The position numbers and the translations under genes are program-made. Below the pieces are notes generated by a model. That model saw only the letters and a program-made list of their open reading frames with translations. It made no database searches and was not told the DNA's origin. 49,503 nt of DNA from Phycisphaerae bacterium. GTDB lineage: Bacteria; Planctomycetota; Phycisphaerae; UBA1845; PWPN01. Where the stretch lies: the NCBI GenBank assembly GCA_035384605.1, contig DAOOIV010000029.1:1-49503 (forward strand), read 5' to 3'. Positions 16,151 to 25,054 of the stretch are shown here, piece by piece; position 1 is the first letter of the stretch; each line of letters starts with the position of its first letter.

Positions 16151-17671
16151 ATGAGCGCGGAGCCGATCGGAGCTACGAGGAACAAAGATGCCCTTGGACG
16201 AGCTGCACTGCCGCCGCCGGAAAGACTCGTCTTCGAGCTCAGCGCTCCTGGCAATTCCGCCGTCTCGCTGCCGGCCGGCGATACACCTGCCATCGACGCC
16301 GCATCCGTCATTCCCCCGGAGTTGTTGGCCGATGAGCCGCCCCCCCTTCCGGAGATCGGCGAACTCGATCTTGTGCGTCACTACACGCGACTGGCTCATC
16401 GCCAGTTCAGTGTTGACGGCAACTTTTACCCGCTTGGCTCATGCACAATGAAGTACAACCCCAAAGTCGGTGAGCGGGTATCCTCCTTACCCGGCTTCAC
16501 CGAACTGCACCCGCTCCAGCCTGCGGAGGACGTACAGGGCATCCTGGAGCTGCTCTATCACTTGCGCATATTTCTGGCGGAGATTGCCGGTCTGGCGGAG
16601 GTGACCCTGCAACCTTGCGCGGGGGCCCACGGCGAGATGACCGGTCTGAAAATCATCAGTGCCTGGCATCGCAGCCGCGGGGAAGCAAGACCGAAGGTGT
16701 TGGCTCCCGATACGGCGCACGGCACCAATCCGGCATCCTGCGCAGTCTGCGGACGGCAAATAGTGACGGTGGCTTCCCGCCGCGACGGCCGGGTCGATCT
16801 GGACGATCTTCGCCGCAAGGTGGACGACCGGACGGCCGCTCTCATGATCACCAACCCGAACACCGCCGGGCTTTTCGATCCCCAGATTGCCGAAATAGCC
16901 GACATTCTGCACACCAAGGGCGCTCTGCTCTATCTTGATGGTGCGAACATGAACGCGATCCTGGGGATCGCACGTCCGGGCGATTTCGGCGTTGACGTGA
17001 TGCACTTCAATCTTCACAAGAGCTTCGGGACCCCGCACGGTTGTGGCGGACCGGGTTCCGGTCCCGTCGCGGTCGCCGAACGGCTGCGCGGCTTCCTTCC
17101 CGGACCGCAAGTCGTCCGCGGTGAAGACGGCCGCTACGATTGGGCAGCCCCGGGCCCCCAATCCATCGGCCGCGTCCGCTGGTTTTACGGGCAGATCGGG
17201 ATCCTCATCCGTGCCTACGCATACATCCGCATGCTCGGCCCCGAGGGGTTGCGCGAGGTCAGCGAGAAAGCGGTCCTCTCCGCCAACTACCTTGCCGCCC
17301 GCCTCCGCGACCATTACCGCTTCCCCTTCGATCCGCCCTATGCCCATGAATTCATCATGGTCCCGGAGTTTCGAGAGCAAGGCGTCACCGAGATCGACAT
17401 TGCCAAGCGTCTCATCGACCACTCGTTTCACCCGCCAACGATGAGCTGGCCCGTGCATCACTGCCTGATGGTCGAGCCGACCGAGAGCGAGTCACTTGCA
17501 ACGCTTGATCACTTCGCGGACGTTCTGATCCAGATCGCGAGAGAAGCCCGCGAAGAGCCCGAGGTTCTTCGCCAGGCACCGCTTACGATGCCCGTGCATC
17601 GCCTCGATGAAGTCACCGCGGCCCGCAAGCCCGATCTCCGCCGGCGGTCTGAGCAGGACTCGAGTAAATGA
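16151..17671 (+). CDS. gcvPB: Glycine dehydrogenase (decarboxylating) subunit 2
   Basis: 506 residues, the PLP-binding half of split P protein. Key motifs: 'LGSCTMKYNPKVGERVSSLPGFTELHPLQPAEDVQG', 'VTLQPCAGAHGEMTGLKII', 'DTAHGTNPASCAVCG', 'LMITNPNTAGLFD' and the Schiff-base lysine K290 in NLHKSFGTPHGCGGPGSGP. With GcvPA it decarboxylates glycine and loads the aminomethyl group on GcvH. The N-terminal 35 residues before 'RLVFELS' are an extension of uncertain value. Last gene of the cluster; a bidirectional terminator hairpin follows about 60 bp later. Confidence 0.96.
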   Translation: MSAEPIGATRNKDALGRAALPPPERLVFELSAPGNSAVSLPAGDTPAIDAASVIPPELLADEPPPLPEIGELDLVRHYTRLAHRQFSVDGNFYPLGSCTMKYNPKVGERVSSLPGFTELHPLQPAEDVQGILELLYHLRIFLAEIAGLAEVTLQPCAGAHGEMTGLKIISAWHRSRGEARPKVLAPDTAHGTNPASCAVCGRQIVTVASRRDGRVDLDDLRRKVDDRTAALMITNPNTAGLFDPQIAEIADILHTKGALLYLDGANMNAILGIARPGDFGVDVMHFNLHKSFGTPHGCGGPGSGPVAVAERLRGFLPGPQVVRGEDGRYDWAAPGPQSIGRVRWFYGQIGILIRAYAYIRMLGPEGLREVSEKAVLSANYLAARLRDHYRFPFDPPYAHEFIMVPEFREQGVTEIDIAKRLIDHSFHPPTMSWPVHHCLMVEPTESESLATLDHFADVLIQIAREAREEPEVLRQAPLTMPVHRLDEVTAARKPDLRRRSEQDSSK

Positions 17672-17726
17672 GAGCCACAGTCCGGCGGGGCGCGGCTTTA
17701 CTTCGGGGCAAGTCGTCAGGCGCAGC

Positions 17727-17763
17727 AAAACGCCTCGGACTTGGCATCATGCCCGCCGAGGCG
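17727..17763. terminator. Hairpin terminator between gcvPB and the 3D-domain gene
   Basis: An 8-bp perfect stem (CGCCTCGG at 17731-17738 with CCGAGGCG at 17756-17763) holds a second stem GGCAT/ATGCC inside. On the minus strand the stem is followed by TTTT (17730-17727), so it best serves the convergent minus-strand 3D gene, and probably also stops gcv transcripts. Confidence 0.6.
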
Positions 17764-17851
17764 CCATACCATGGGGAAACAAAGGAACTGAAAAACCGAT
17801 TCTATGTATTGCCGTCGGATCGGGGCAACGCTCCTTCTCCTGCCGTCTGGG

Positions 17852-18256
17852 TTAACGCCTGACCCACACCGTCAGGGTTTGCCGACCCCACTTGAGGGCC
17901 TCGGCATGCGTCGGAAACAGCAGATCAATCCGATCGTGTTGCAGTTTGACGTCCGCCACTTTCTCATCACCGATCTTTACGTTGCGTACCCATTCCCCCG
18001 CCGATTTGATCGCTCCGCCGCGGTCGAGCACCTTGGCTGTCCCATAACCGGGAACCCGCATCTCCGTACCAAAGGCGTAAGACGATGGAGCTGCGATCAG
18101 CTTGCCAACCGCCGGCTTGCCACTGGCGGTAATCCCGCTGGCATGGGCTCCGCAGCACAGCGGACAGGGACAATACGCCGAAACGTCCATCACCACGGGC
18201 TCCCACTCTCCAACGCCTGGTGCCATTACCAATACTGCGACAAACAAAGCGGTCAT
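17852..18256 (-). CDS. Secreted 3D-domain protein
   Basis: 134 residues: a short N-terminal hydrophobic segment (TALFVAVLVMAPG), then a 3D/RlpA-type double-psi barrel: 'VSAYCPCPLCCGAHASGITASGKPAVGKLIAAP', 'FGTEMRVPGYGTAKVLDRGGAIK' and 'RIDLLFPTHAEALKWGRQTLTVWV'. Two of the three name-giving aspartates are visible (D in DRGG and in RIDLLF); the first position reads AAP instead of AVDP. The four-cysteine CPCPLCC insertion suggests metal binding or disulfides. Related domains bind or cleave peptidoglycan. A GGAGG ribosome site precedes the ATG. Transcribed convergently to gcvPB. Confidence 0.8.
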   Translation of the reverse strand: MTALFVAVLVMAPGVGEWEPVVMDVSAYCPCPLCCGAHASGITASGKPAVGKLIAAPSSYAFGTEMRVPGYGTAKVLDRGGAIKSAGEWVRNVKIGDEKVADVKLQHDRIDLLFPTHAEALKWGRQTLTVWVRR

Positions 18257-18917
18257 CGCCTCAACCTCCGCCTCTCATCCCCGATCGTCCGGTGTCCTTC
18301 ACCAGCGATCGCAACTTTCTGACGGGGATGTCTCCTCACCCGCACCGAAGTTGCTGATTATTCCCGCCGATCCATAGCGAGTCCACTGTGGCGACGGAGT
18401 TCTTGCGTCCGATACGCACTTCCACAGCTCTCTATGCGCTACCGGCCGCTATTATCAGCCGCAACCCCAAAAAACGGTTGCGGCGCGTCCGTTAACGCAA
18501 TGTCGCGGCACAAAATCGCGGAGAAATCCGAATCGGGACTTGCCCCCGTAGCGGCGGCAGCGGGCGATCCTTGCCCCCAGGACAGTACTGTCTGCGACCC
18601 CTCGCCTCGCTCACCACTTGCCGCGTATTGGTGTCCGGACCTTGGCACCATTTCACGGCCTGTACTGGCTGACCGCACCAACCCTGCATATGGGACTCGC
18701 CAACCTGAACAGAACTCAGTCTACAAAGCTGCCTTGAGGATTTCCACCCTTTGGAGCGTCACCGCGCCCCGGCCCGGTCGCGCGCGTCCGCATGCGACGA
18801 AATCACGCCGGACGTCTTCCTTGCAGACTGGGAAGGCCTTGTTTATCGGACGGTTGGCCACTACAGTGGCAGCGGCTCGCTTGGCCATGTTGAAAAGGCG
18901 AGCCACAGATAAACAGT
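18257..18917. other. 660-bp gap before lipM, with a stem-loop
   Basis: No convincing gene. An open frame at 18434-18946 (plus) gives a 170-residue Ser/Pro/Arg-rich product without domain, and overlaps the lipM start. The clearest structure is the 9-bp perfect inverted repeat GCCGCAACC/GGTTGCGGC at 18458-18484 with an A-rich 9-nt loop. The right end should hold the lipM promoter, which I could not define. Confidence 0.5.
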
Positions 18918-19679
18918 ATGTGGATCTTTATGGCTCTTGTGGGTGACTGGCGATGGATCAGTGACGGGCCGGCCGACGGCCCGGTCAACATGGCGCGTGA
19001 TGAAGCGATTCTCCTGTCCGTATCGGAAGGAGGCGCCCCGCCTACGTTGCGTTTCTATCGATGGTCGCCGCCCACCGTCTCGCTTGGCTATTTCCAGTCC
19101 TACTCGGACTATGCCGCATTGCCGCCGCCGGCCGGAGGCCTACCGGTGGTTCGACGGCTCACGGGCGGCGGCGCCATCCTTCATGATCTGGAATTGACCT
19201 ATTCTCTCGTGTTGCCGTCAAATCATCCGTTGCTGCCCGCGTGCGGTGCCGCCGGCCTGTACGACGTCGTTCACGACGCCTTCGCCCGCTTCCTGACGAA
19301 TCTGGGAGTCTCGGTGATCAAAGGACCTTCCGCATCGGGCGGCGCGTCACATCGAGGGCCGTTCTTCTGCTTCGATCGCCACAACCGTTTCGATCTGCTC
19401 ACGGACGGGCGTAAGATCATGGGAAGCGCGCAAAGGCGTTTGCGCACAGCGATCCTTCAACATGGTTCGCTCATTCTGGACAACCGGTTTCAGCAACAGT
19501 GCTGCGCGAGCGTGGCGGAGTATGCGCCGGTCGTCATCAACACCTGGCTGCCGCGGCTGGTCGAGGAGATCACCCGTGCCCCGGCCGGCAAACCCGCGAA
19601 GCTCAGCAACGGCGAGTTGGAGACGGCTGAGCGACTGGTATTCAAGTACCGCGATGAGCAGTGGACGCGGAGGCGATGA
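18918..19679 (+). CDS. lipM: Lipoyl/octanoyl protein transferase (LplA/LipM family)
   Basis: 253 residues with the biotin/lipoate ligase-like fold: 'NMARDEAILLSV' start, 'LRFYRWSPPTVSLGYFQ', the hallmark RRLTGGGAILHD (79-90), 'ELTYSLVLP' and GRKIMGSAQRR (164-174) with the catalytic/binding lysine K169. A cysteine in 'FFCFDRHNRFDLLTDG' (C151) sits where LipM octanoyltransferases have their acyl-enzyme cysteine, so I favour LipM over lipoate ligase. It would attach octanoate to GcvH or 2-oxo acid dehydrogenase E2 proteins. Proximity to gcvH supports this. LplA remains possible; residues 1-5 may be extra, with M6 an alternative start. Confidence 0.82.
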   Translation: MWIFMALVGDWRWISDGPADGPVNMARDEAILLSVSEGGAPPTLRFYRWSPPTVSLGYFQSYSDYAALPPPAGGLPVVRRLTGGGAILHDLELTYSLVLPSNHPLLPACGAAGLYDVVHDAFARFLTNLGVSVIKGPSASGGASHRGPFFCFDRHNRFDLLTDGRKIMGSAQRRLRTAILQHGSLILDNRFQQQCCASVAEYAPVVINTWLPRLVEEITRAPAGKPAKLSNGELETAERLVFKYRDEQWTRRR

Positions 19680-19788
19680 AGAGCCGCACGCGTTGACCGT
19701 CTGGCGTCCGACAGGTACAGTCACATGAGGACGTTGAAACGACGCATCCCGAACGGCATAGGCCGCCTGAGCAGGAAAGTCAGTCCCA

Positions 19789-20721
19789 ATGGTTGACGTG
19801 GAACAGTCCGGCACCTCCTTGCCGTCTCAACGCAATGCCCCTCTCCCCGGTCGGGGACGACGACCGACCATCGCAATCATCGCCCTGCTGGTCGCCTTGT
19901 GGTGCCTGGCCATGTGGTACCGCGCAGAGATCCGCGCCTACTGGTGGGCCCGGAAGCTCGCCCAGTCGTCGAGTCCGCAGGACATACACTATTACCTGCT
20001 GTGCCTGGCAAGCACTGAGGAGAGTGCGTTCGGTCCGGCCAAACGTCTTGTCCGAAACACCGATCCACGCGTTCGCAGGCTGGGCGTTGCCGTGCTCGAC
20101 AACTGTCGGGGGCAGGAGGTGGAGCACGTCCTGCTCGATCTGCTGAACGATCCGGATGACGAGGTGGCTGACGCAGCCGCCATTTCGTTGACCGATCCTC
20201 GACGTGGGACGGCGATGGCGCTCATCCCCGAGCTGGAGAAGATCGTCGCCCGCGGCGGAAAGGCGGCCCGCCATGCCATCGTGGCGCTGCAGCGGATCCC
20301 AGGAGAGCAGGCGGAGATGATCCTCGTCGATGTTCTCTCTGAGGCGAGCGAGCCGGATCTACTCGGGCAGGTTGCGGATTCGCTGGGCATCATCGGGTCT
20401 CGAACGGCCGTGCCCGGGTTGATCGCCCTGCTGGATGACACGCGCTCGCTGGGATCCATGCTCTATTCCGAGCGATCGGCCGCCAAGGCCCTGGCCGATG
20501 CTCGCGCCCAGTTCGCCGCCAGAGGGATCAATGCCGAGTCGGTGACTGTGGCCCGCGCTCACACGGTGGCCGAAGCGGCTCTGCGTTCCCTCACGATGAT
20601 TGCCGGAGGAACCTCGCCGAGGGCGGCCAGCGGCCCGGCGAATACGCGACCGGCCGGGATGCTTCGCGAGCAATGGGAAACATGGTGGAAATCCGGGGAG
20701 ACCCCGCAGCCGGGCGGCTGA
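19789..20721 (+). CDS. Membrane-anchored HEAT-repeat protein
   Basis: 310 residues. One transmembrane helix (about 27-44) follows a short basic N-terminus, then 'RRLGVAVLDNCRGQEVEHVLLDLLNDPDDEVADAAAISLTDP' and 'RHAIVALQRIPGEQAEMILVDVL..ASEPDLLGQVADSLGIIGSRTAVPGLIALLDD' form HEAT-like helical pairs, roughly four to five repeats between residues 60 and 220. The tail is Pro/Gly-rich and ends 'MLREQWETWWKSGETPQPGG'. Such proteins act as interaction scaffolds; the partner is unknown. It converges on rseP, 20 bp apart. Confidence 0.75.
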   Translation: MVDVEQSGTSLPSQRNAPLPGRGRRPTIAIIALLVALWCLAMWYRAEIRAYWWARKLAQSSSPQDIHYYLLCLASTEESAFGPAKRLVRNTDPRVRRLGVAVLDNCRGQEVEHVLLDLLNDPDDEVADAAAISLTDPRRGTAMALIPELEKIVARGGKAARHAIVALQRIPGEQAEMILVDVLSEASEPDLLGQVADSLGIIGSRTAVPGLIALLDDTRSLGSMLYSERSAAKALADARAQFAARGINAESVTVARAHTVAEAALRSLTMIAGGTSPRAASGPANTRPAGMLREQWETWWKSGETPQPGG

Positions 20722-20741
20722 TCAGGATCCTGCCTTCAGAC

Positions 20742-23135
20742 TCAGCCGAAAATCCGCTGAATATCGTTCAGCATCACGTAGACGAAGATGGTGACGATCA
20801 GGGCCAGTCCGACGAGCTGGGTAACCACCTGAACCCTGAGCGGGATCGGGCTTCCTTTGATCTTCTCGATGATCAGAAAGACCATGACACCGCCGTCGAA
20901 GATGGGCAACGGAAGGAAGTTGATCACCGCCAGGTTGGCCGAGATCAGCGCGAGGAAATAGAGCAGGCTGCTGAAGTTTTCCTGGGCGATGTCGCTTCCG
21001 GCCTTCACGATGCCGATCGGTCCGGCCACCGTGTCAAACCCGACGGTACGATCGACAACCATTCGCTGAATGACCAGGTAGACCGTTTCAATGAAGTAGT
21101 ACGTCTGGCGGGCACCGATCATCATGGCCTTGATCGGGTTGGGTTCGCGGAAGTGCTCGCGAAGCGCATACGTTTCCAAAGTCACGCGATCATACGCGAT
21201 TCTCATCGGCCACGTGTCGAGCATTTCCCTGGTCACCTCGACCAGCTCAGTATGGCCGGCGTTACCCTGCATGCCGCGGTGCTCGATCTCGATCTTCCGG
21301 CCGATACACATTTCGAGAGCATGACTCGCGCCCAACCAGGTACCGACCGGGACAGGAGTATACTGATCCCGGATCTTAACCTCCGCGGTGCGACGGTCGT
21401 CGATCCTGACAATGACGTGATCGCCGGGCAAGGGGAAGATTGTTCCAAGCGTCGCCGGCACGCGAATGCTGCCGCGCTGCTCCAGCCCTTCGGGCGTGCG
21501 CCATGCCACCTGAACCTCGCCCCCGGCGAACTTGAAGAATCGATCAACCACCTCGCCCCAGGTTGCGACCGGCTCACCGTTTATGCTCGTGATCAGCGAA
21601 CCTCGCGGCATCTTCTCCTTCAATGGCGCAGCCGCCGTAGGAACGCCCTCGCGGACCTCGAGTGCAATACCCGCGACGAACGGCGGCCCCTCGGCGTCGG
21701 CTTCCATGTTCATGCCTACGTGAGGTCTGCCCCGTCCCAAGGCGCCGGCAGCGGGCCGCACCACGAGCCACACGTGCTGGGGTGGTTGCGAGCCTTCGTG
21801 CCGGAGCACCCTCACCCGTATGTCTCGCTCGGGGTTGGCAGCGATCGCGTCACGAACTTCGGAAGCCGTCGGGTCCGGTTGCTCGCCCCATTTCAGGATC
21901 ACGTCACCGGCCTTGAGCCCCGCGAGGTCGGCTCGCTTGTTCGGCTCAACTGACGCGACGCAGGTTCGCGGCATGAAACCCAACAATTCCTGATCGCTCT
22001 CTTTGCCTTCGCCGCGAGGCAGCAGGCGACGCAGGGCTCTTGCCTTCACCTCGCGGGTGACGTTGGTACCGTCCTCCAGCCTCCGACGAACAACAAGTCG
22101 GGCATAATCCCCCTGTCGCCGCTGGAGGACGGCCAGAAGATCCTGAGAGTTCGTGATTTTGCGTCCGTCGGCCTCCAGGACCTCGTCACCGATTTGCGGC
22201 TGCTCCTCGGGAGCAAGCTTGGGATCCGGCCAGACGCCGGCAATAATGTTGTTTCCGCCGGAACGGATTCCGAGCACAAGCACGCCCAAGACGTCATCCA
22301 TGTTGGGCTGAATCTCGACGGTATTCCTGACGGGCGGACCATCCTTGTGCTCCTGTCTCTCGAAGACGATGGACATCGGCTTGTTGGGGTCGGCCAGAAT
22401 GGTGGCCATCCGAAGGCCGTCGAAATCGGTGATGCGCTCGCCGTTAACTTCGATGATCCGATCACCGGGCAGGAGGCCGGCGCGATCCGCGGGCCAACCC
22501 GGCATGACTCCGCCGACAATCGGCGGAATTGCCGGCTTGCCGATCATGTAAGTGATCATGAATAGAATTCCGGCGAATATGGCATTCATGACCACGCCGG
22601 AGGAAACGATGATCATCCGGCGTCCGACCGACTTGTTCAGGAACGAGCGAGGATCGTTCTTAACCTCGATCTCGCCGGATTTATCGATTTCGAAGTCTTC
22701 CTGCCCCTGCATCTTCACGTAGCCGCCGAGGGGCATCCAATTGAAGCGATACTCGGTTTCACCGAGCTTCAATTCCTGGGCAGCGCGTGCCAGCTCTTCG
22801 TCGGTGACTGAAGTCTTCTCCTTGAACTGAAGCTCGGCTTGCCGCTTGCGCTCCACGTGTTCCCTCAATCGCTCCAGGTATTGCTCCTCGGAGGATCCCC
22901 AGCGGAAACCGAGACCTTTCCGATAAGAGCACAAGGCCCTGCCGAAACCGACGGCGAAACGATCCACCCGGACCCCGCAGCCCTTGGCGGCCAGGAAGTG
23001 TCCCAGTTCGTGTACGAAGATCAGGAACGAGAAACCAAGGATGATCAGCACGTAGCCGAATAATGTGCCCATTACGCTCCCGAGCAATGGGACGGCTTGC
23101 CCCACAGCGGATAGTCCGATCAGTCCTTCAAGCAT
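20742..23135 (-). CDS. rseP: RIP metalloprotease RseP-like, with four PDZ domains
   Basis: 797 residues, much longer than the usual 350-450. The zinc site HELGH (residues 42-46) is in the first membrane helix, and NFLPLPIFDGG (739-749) supplies the third ligand and active-site loop in the C-terminal helix group. Between lie four PDZ-like modules: about 205-262 ('VMPGWPADRAGLLPGDRIIEVNGERI'), 296-352 ('IGDEVLEADGRKITNSQDLLAVLQ'), 387-447 ('VEPNKRADLAGLKAGDVILKWGEQPD') and 484-550 ('PRGSLITSINGEPVATWGEVVDRF'). It cuts membrane anti-sigma factors or signal-peptide remnants within the membrane. The start overlaps the end of dxr by 16 bp, so translation is coupled. Confidence 0.93.
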   Translation of the reverse strand: MLEGLIGLSAVGQAVPLLGSVMGTLFGYVLIILGFSFLIFVHELGHFLAAKGCGVRVDRFAVGFGRALCSYRKGLGFRWGSSEEQYLERLREHVERKRQAELQFKEKTSVTDEELARAAQELKLGETEYRFNWMPLGGYVKMQGQEDFEIDKSGEIEVKNDPRSFLNKSVGRRMIIVSSGVVMNAIFAGILFMITYMIGKPAIPPIVGGVMPGWPADRAGLLPGDRIIEVNGERITDFDGLRMATILADPNKPMSIVFERQEHKDGPPVRNTVEIQPNMDDVLGVLVLGIRSGGNNIIAGVWPDPKLAPEEQPQIGDEVLEADGRKITNSQDLLAVLQRRQGDYARLVVRRRLEDGTNVTREVKARALRRLLPRGEGKESDQELLGFMPRTCVASVEPNKRADLAGLKAGDVILKWGEQPDPTASEVRDAIAANPERDIRVRVLRHEGSQPPQHVWLVVRPAAGALGRGRPHVGMNMEADAEGPPFVAGIALEVREGVPTAAAPLKEKMPRGSLITSINGEPVATWGEVVDRFFKFAGGEVQVAWRTPEGLEQRGSIRVPATLGTIFPLPGDHVIVRIDDRRTAEVKIRDQYTPVPVGTWLGASHALEMCIGRKIEIEHRGMQGNAGHTELVEVTREMLDTWPMRIAYDRVTLETYALREHFREPNPIKAMMIGARQTYYFIETVYLVIQRMVVDRTVGFDTVAGPIGIVKAGSDIAQENFSSLLYFLALISANLAVINFLPLPIFDGGVMVFLIIEKIKGSPIPLRVQVVTQLVGLALIVTIFVYVMLNDIQRIFG

Positions 23136-24367
23136 TCATTCACCTCGCGCCGAGCCCACGCGTCGGCCTCCAAGAGTTCGTCCAGATCCGGGCTGGGGCT
23201 TACCGCATGCCGTCCCAGGACCTCCTCAATCAATTGTACGATGCGTCCGAATGGGATTCGTCGGTTCAAGAAGGCTTCGACGGCGGCCTCGTTGGCCGCA
23301 TTGAAGACCGCCCCGGCGGTCCCCCCGGCTCGAGCGACCTCGTACCCCAGTCTCAGAGCCGGAAACCGCTCCAGATCCGGCGGCTCGAAGTTCAGCCTGC
23401 GGATCGTAGCAAAGTCCAACCGCGTCGCACACCCCGGCACGCGATTGGGGTAGGTCAGCGAGTATTGGATCGGCGTCCGCATGTCGGGCGTTCCCAGTTG
23501 GGCGATCACCGACCCGTCACAGAACTCGACCATTGAATGGATGATCGACTCGGGGTGGACCAGCACTTCAATCGACTCGACCGGAAGCCCAAAAAGCCAG
23601 CGAGCCTCAATGATTTCAAGGGCCTTGTTCATCATTGTGGCTGAGTCGACAGTGATTTTCGGTCCCATTTTCCAGGTCGGGTGCCTGAGGGCATCTTCGA
23701 CGGTAGCCTGGGCGATTTCGGGGCCGGACCAGGTTCTGAAGGGACCACCGCTGGCGGTAAGGAGAATTCGCTTCACCTCGGACGGACGGCCGGCCGTCAT
23801 GGATTGGAAAATGGCTGAGTGTTCACTGTCGATTGGCAACAGGCAGGCACCGGACTTGCGGGCCAAGGGAATCAGGATCGATCCGGCAACCACAAGGGCT
23901 TCTTTGTTGGCCAGTCCGACTCGCTTGCCGGCTCGGACGGCCGCGATTGTCGAAGGGAGGCCGGCGGCGCCGACGATGGCTGCCACGACGAAATCGCTGT
24001 CGGGTCGCGCGGCCAGTTCCACAAGGCCTTCCGGGCCAACAAGAAGCTCTGTGGACCCGTTCAGCAGCGGTTTGAGTTCCTTGGCATGATCTGTCTGAGC
24101 GAGGGCTACGGCCGAGGGCCGGGCCTCGGCGGCCTGAGCGGCCAGCTCCCGCCATCGGCGAGCGGCGCACAATCCCGTCACGCGATACGGTGGACCGAGA
24201 GAGCGCACGACGTCCATCGTGCTTCTGCCGATGGATCCGGTCGATCCCATGATGCAGACGCGCTTGGCCTCGGCTCCGGCCGACGGTTCTAGTGGTAAGG
24301 ACTCCCTTGGCACTGTCGCTTCACTATAAGAATCCGTCGGGAGACTGACAAGACAGCCCCGGACCAC
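23120..24367 (-). CDS. dxr: 1-deoxy-D-xylulose 5-phosphate reductoisomerase
   Basis: 415 residues (E. coli 398), the committed NADPH-dependent step of the MEP isoprenoid pathway. Visible: 'VCIMGSTGSIGRSTMDVVRS' (NADPH loop), 'VGLANKEALVVAGSIL', 'LLPIDSEHSAIFQSM' (metal-binding Asp/Glu), 'ILLTASGGPFR', 'HPTWKMGPKITVDSATMMNKALEIIEARWLFGLP' and 'EVLVHPESIIHSMVEFCDGSVIAQLGTPDMR'. Start is GTG at 24367, giving about 33 residues before the nucleotide-binding strand; an internal GTG in 'TVPRESLPL' is an alternative start with a shorter lead. The start codon of rseP overlaps its end, a common pairing. Confidence 0.95.
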   Translation of the reverse strand: MVRGCLVSLPTDSYSEATVPRESLPLEPSAGAEAKRVCIMGSTGSIGRSTMDVVRSLGPPYRVTGLCAARRWRELAAQAAEARPSAVALAQTDHAKELKPLLNGSTELLVGPEGLVELAARPDSDFVVAAIVGAAGLPSTIAAVRAGKRVGLANKEALVVAGSILIPLARKSGACLLPIDSEHSAIFQSMTAGRPSEVKRILLTASGGPFRTWSGPEIAQATVEDALRHPTWKMGPKITVDSATMMNKALEIIEARWLFGLPVESIEVLVHPESIIHSMVEFCDGSVIAQLGTPDMRTPIQYSLTYPNRVPGCATRLDFATIRRLNFEPPDLERFPALRLGYEVARAGGTAGAVFNAANEAAVEAFLNRRIPFGRIVQLIEEVLGRHAVSPSPDLDELLEADAWARREVNECLKD

Positions 24368-24433
24368 ACGAGCGGCCTGCGAGCGGCTTGGCGCTCGACT
24401 CGCGCCGTTCCTCGCACGCCGGGCGGCAGTAGT

Positions 24434-24439
24434 TATAAT
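24434..24439 (+). promoter_or_regulatory. TATAAT -10 box upstream of the NUDIX gene
   Basis: A perfect TATAAT lies about 90 bp before the NUDIX start, in the divergent gap after dxr. The hexamer 17 bp upstream (CTCGCA) is a poor -35 element, so it may need an activator. Confidence 0.35.
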
Positions 24440-24529
24440 CCGATTGAGCCGTTGAGGTTCCGGGTGTTCCTGAGGGACGTCTGATCGAAGGCGTCGAATT
24501 GTCGTTTACAGGTTGCCGATAAAGCCTCC

Positions 24530-25054
24530 ATGCGCGAAGTGCTGCTTCAGACCCGCAGGTTCAGAGTGGAGCGCCTGGAATACCACATTCCGGGGCAGGG
24601 AATGGTTCGGCGTGAACTGGTCGTCCACCCGGGGGCGGTCACGATCGTACCGCTGCTCGATTCCGAGACGGTGGTGATGATCAGGAACTATCGGTTCGCG
24701 GCCGGGGCCGAGCTGCTTGAACTGCCGGCCGGAACGCTGGAGCCGCCTGAGCCGCCGATGGAATGTGCGGCCCGCGAACTGGAGGAGGAAACGGGATACA
24801 AAGCCGCCCAGCTGGAGCGGCTGTGCGAGTTCTACACCACACCGGGCTTCACCGATGAACGAATGTACGTGTTTGTGGGCACCGGACTGACGCCTACGAG
24901 ACAGCGATTGGAAGCCACCGAGCAGATCCGCATTGAGATCATGCCCCTGAATGATGCTCTGGCCGCGACAACCGACGGTCGCATCGTTGATGGCAAGACC
25001 ATCGCATCGCTTCATGTCTACCACCATCGGTATCGGTCGGGGGACAAGCCATGA
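24530..25054 (+). CDS. NUDIX hydrolase, ADP-ribose pyrophosphatase-like
   Basis: 174 residues with a complete Nudix box: G68-x5-E74-x7-REL-EEETGY (82-90), and the preceding 'AVTIVPLLDSETVVMIRNYRFAAGAELLELPAGTLE', which is the ADP-ribose pyrophosphatase (NudF-type) arrangement. The following 'ERLCEFYTTPGFTDERMYVFVGTGL' contains the family's downstream segment. It would hydrolyse ADP-ribose or related sugar nucleotides to AMP and phosphosugar. Its stop overlaps the rhomboid start by 4 bp (ATGA), so the two genes are translationally coupled. Confidence 0.92.
   Translation: MREVLLQTRRFRVERLEYHIPGQGMVRRELVVHPGAVTIVPLLDSETVVMIRNYRFAAGAELLELPAGTLEPPEPPMECAARELEEETGYKAAQLERLCEFYTTPGFTDERMYVFVGTGLTPTRQRLEATEQIRIEIMPLNDALAATTDGRIVDGKTIASLHVYHHRYRSGDKP

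Noticed and set aside
17668..17862. A 64-codon frame overlapping the gcvPB stop (ATGA)
   Set aside because: It runs through the terminator hairpin and has no family-like pattern.
18434..18946. A 170-codon plus-strand frame overlapping the lipM start
   Set aside because: No recognisable segment; contains the stem-loop and would overlap lipM in a different frame.
20673..21953. A 426-codon plus-strand open frame opposite rseP
   Set aside because: Asp/His/Arg-rich antisense product without domains, while rseP has a complete zinc site and PDZ modules.
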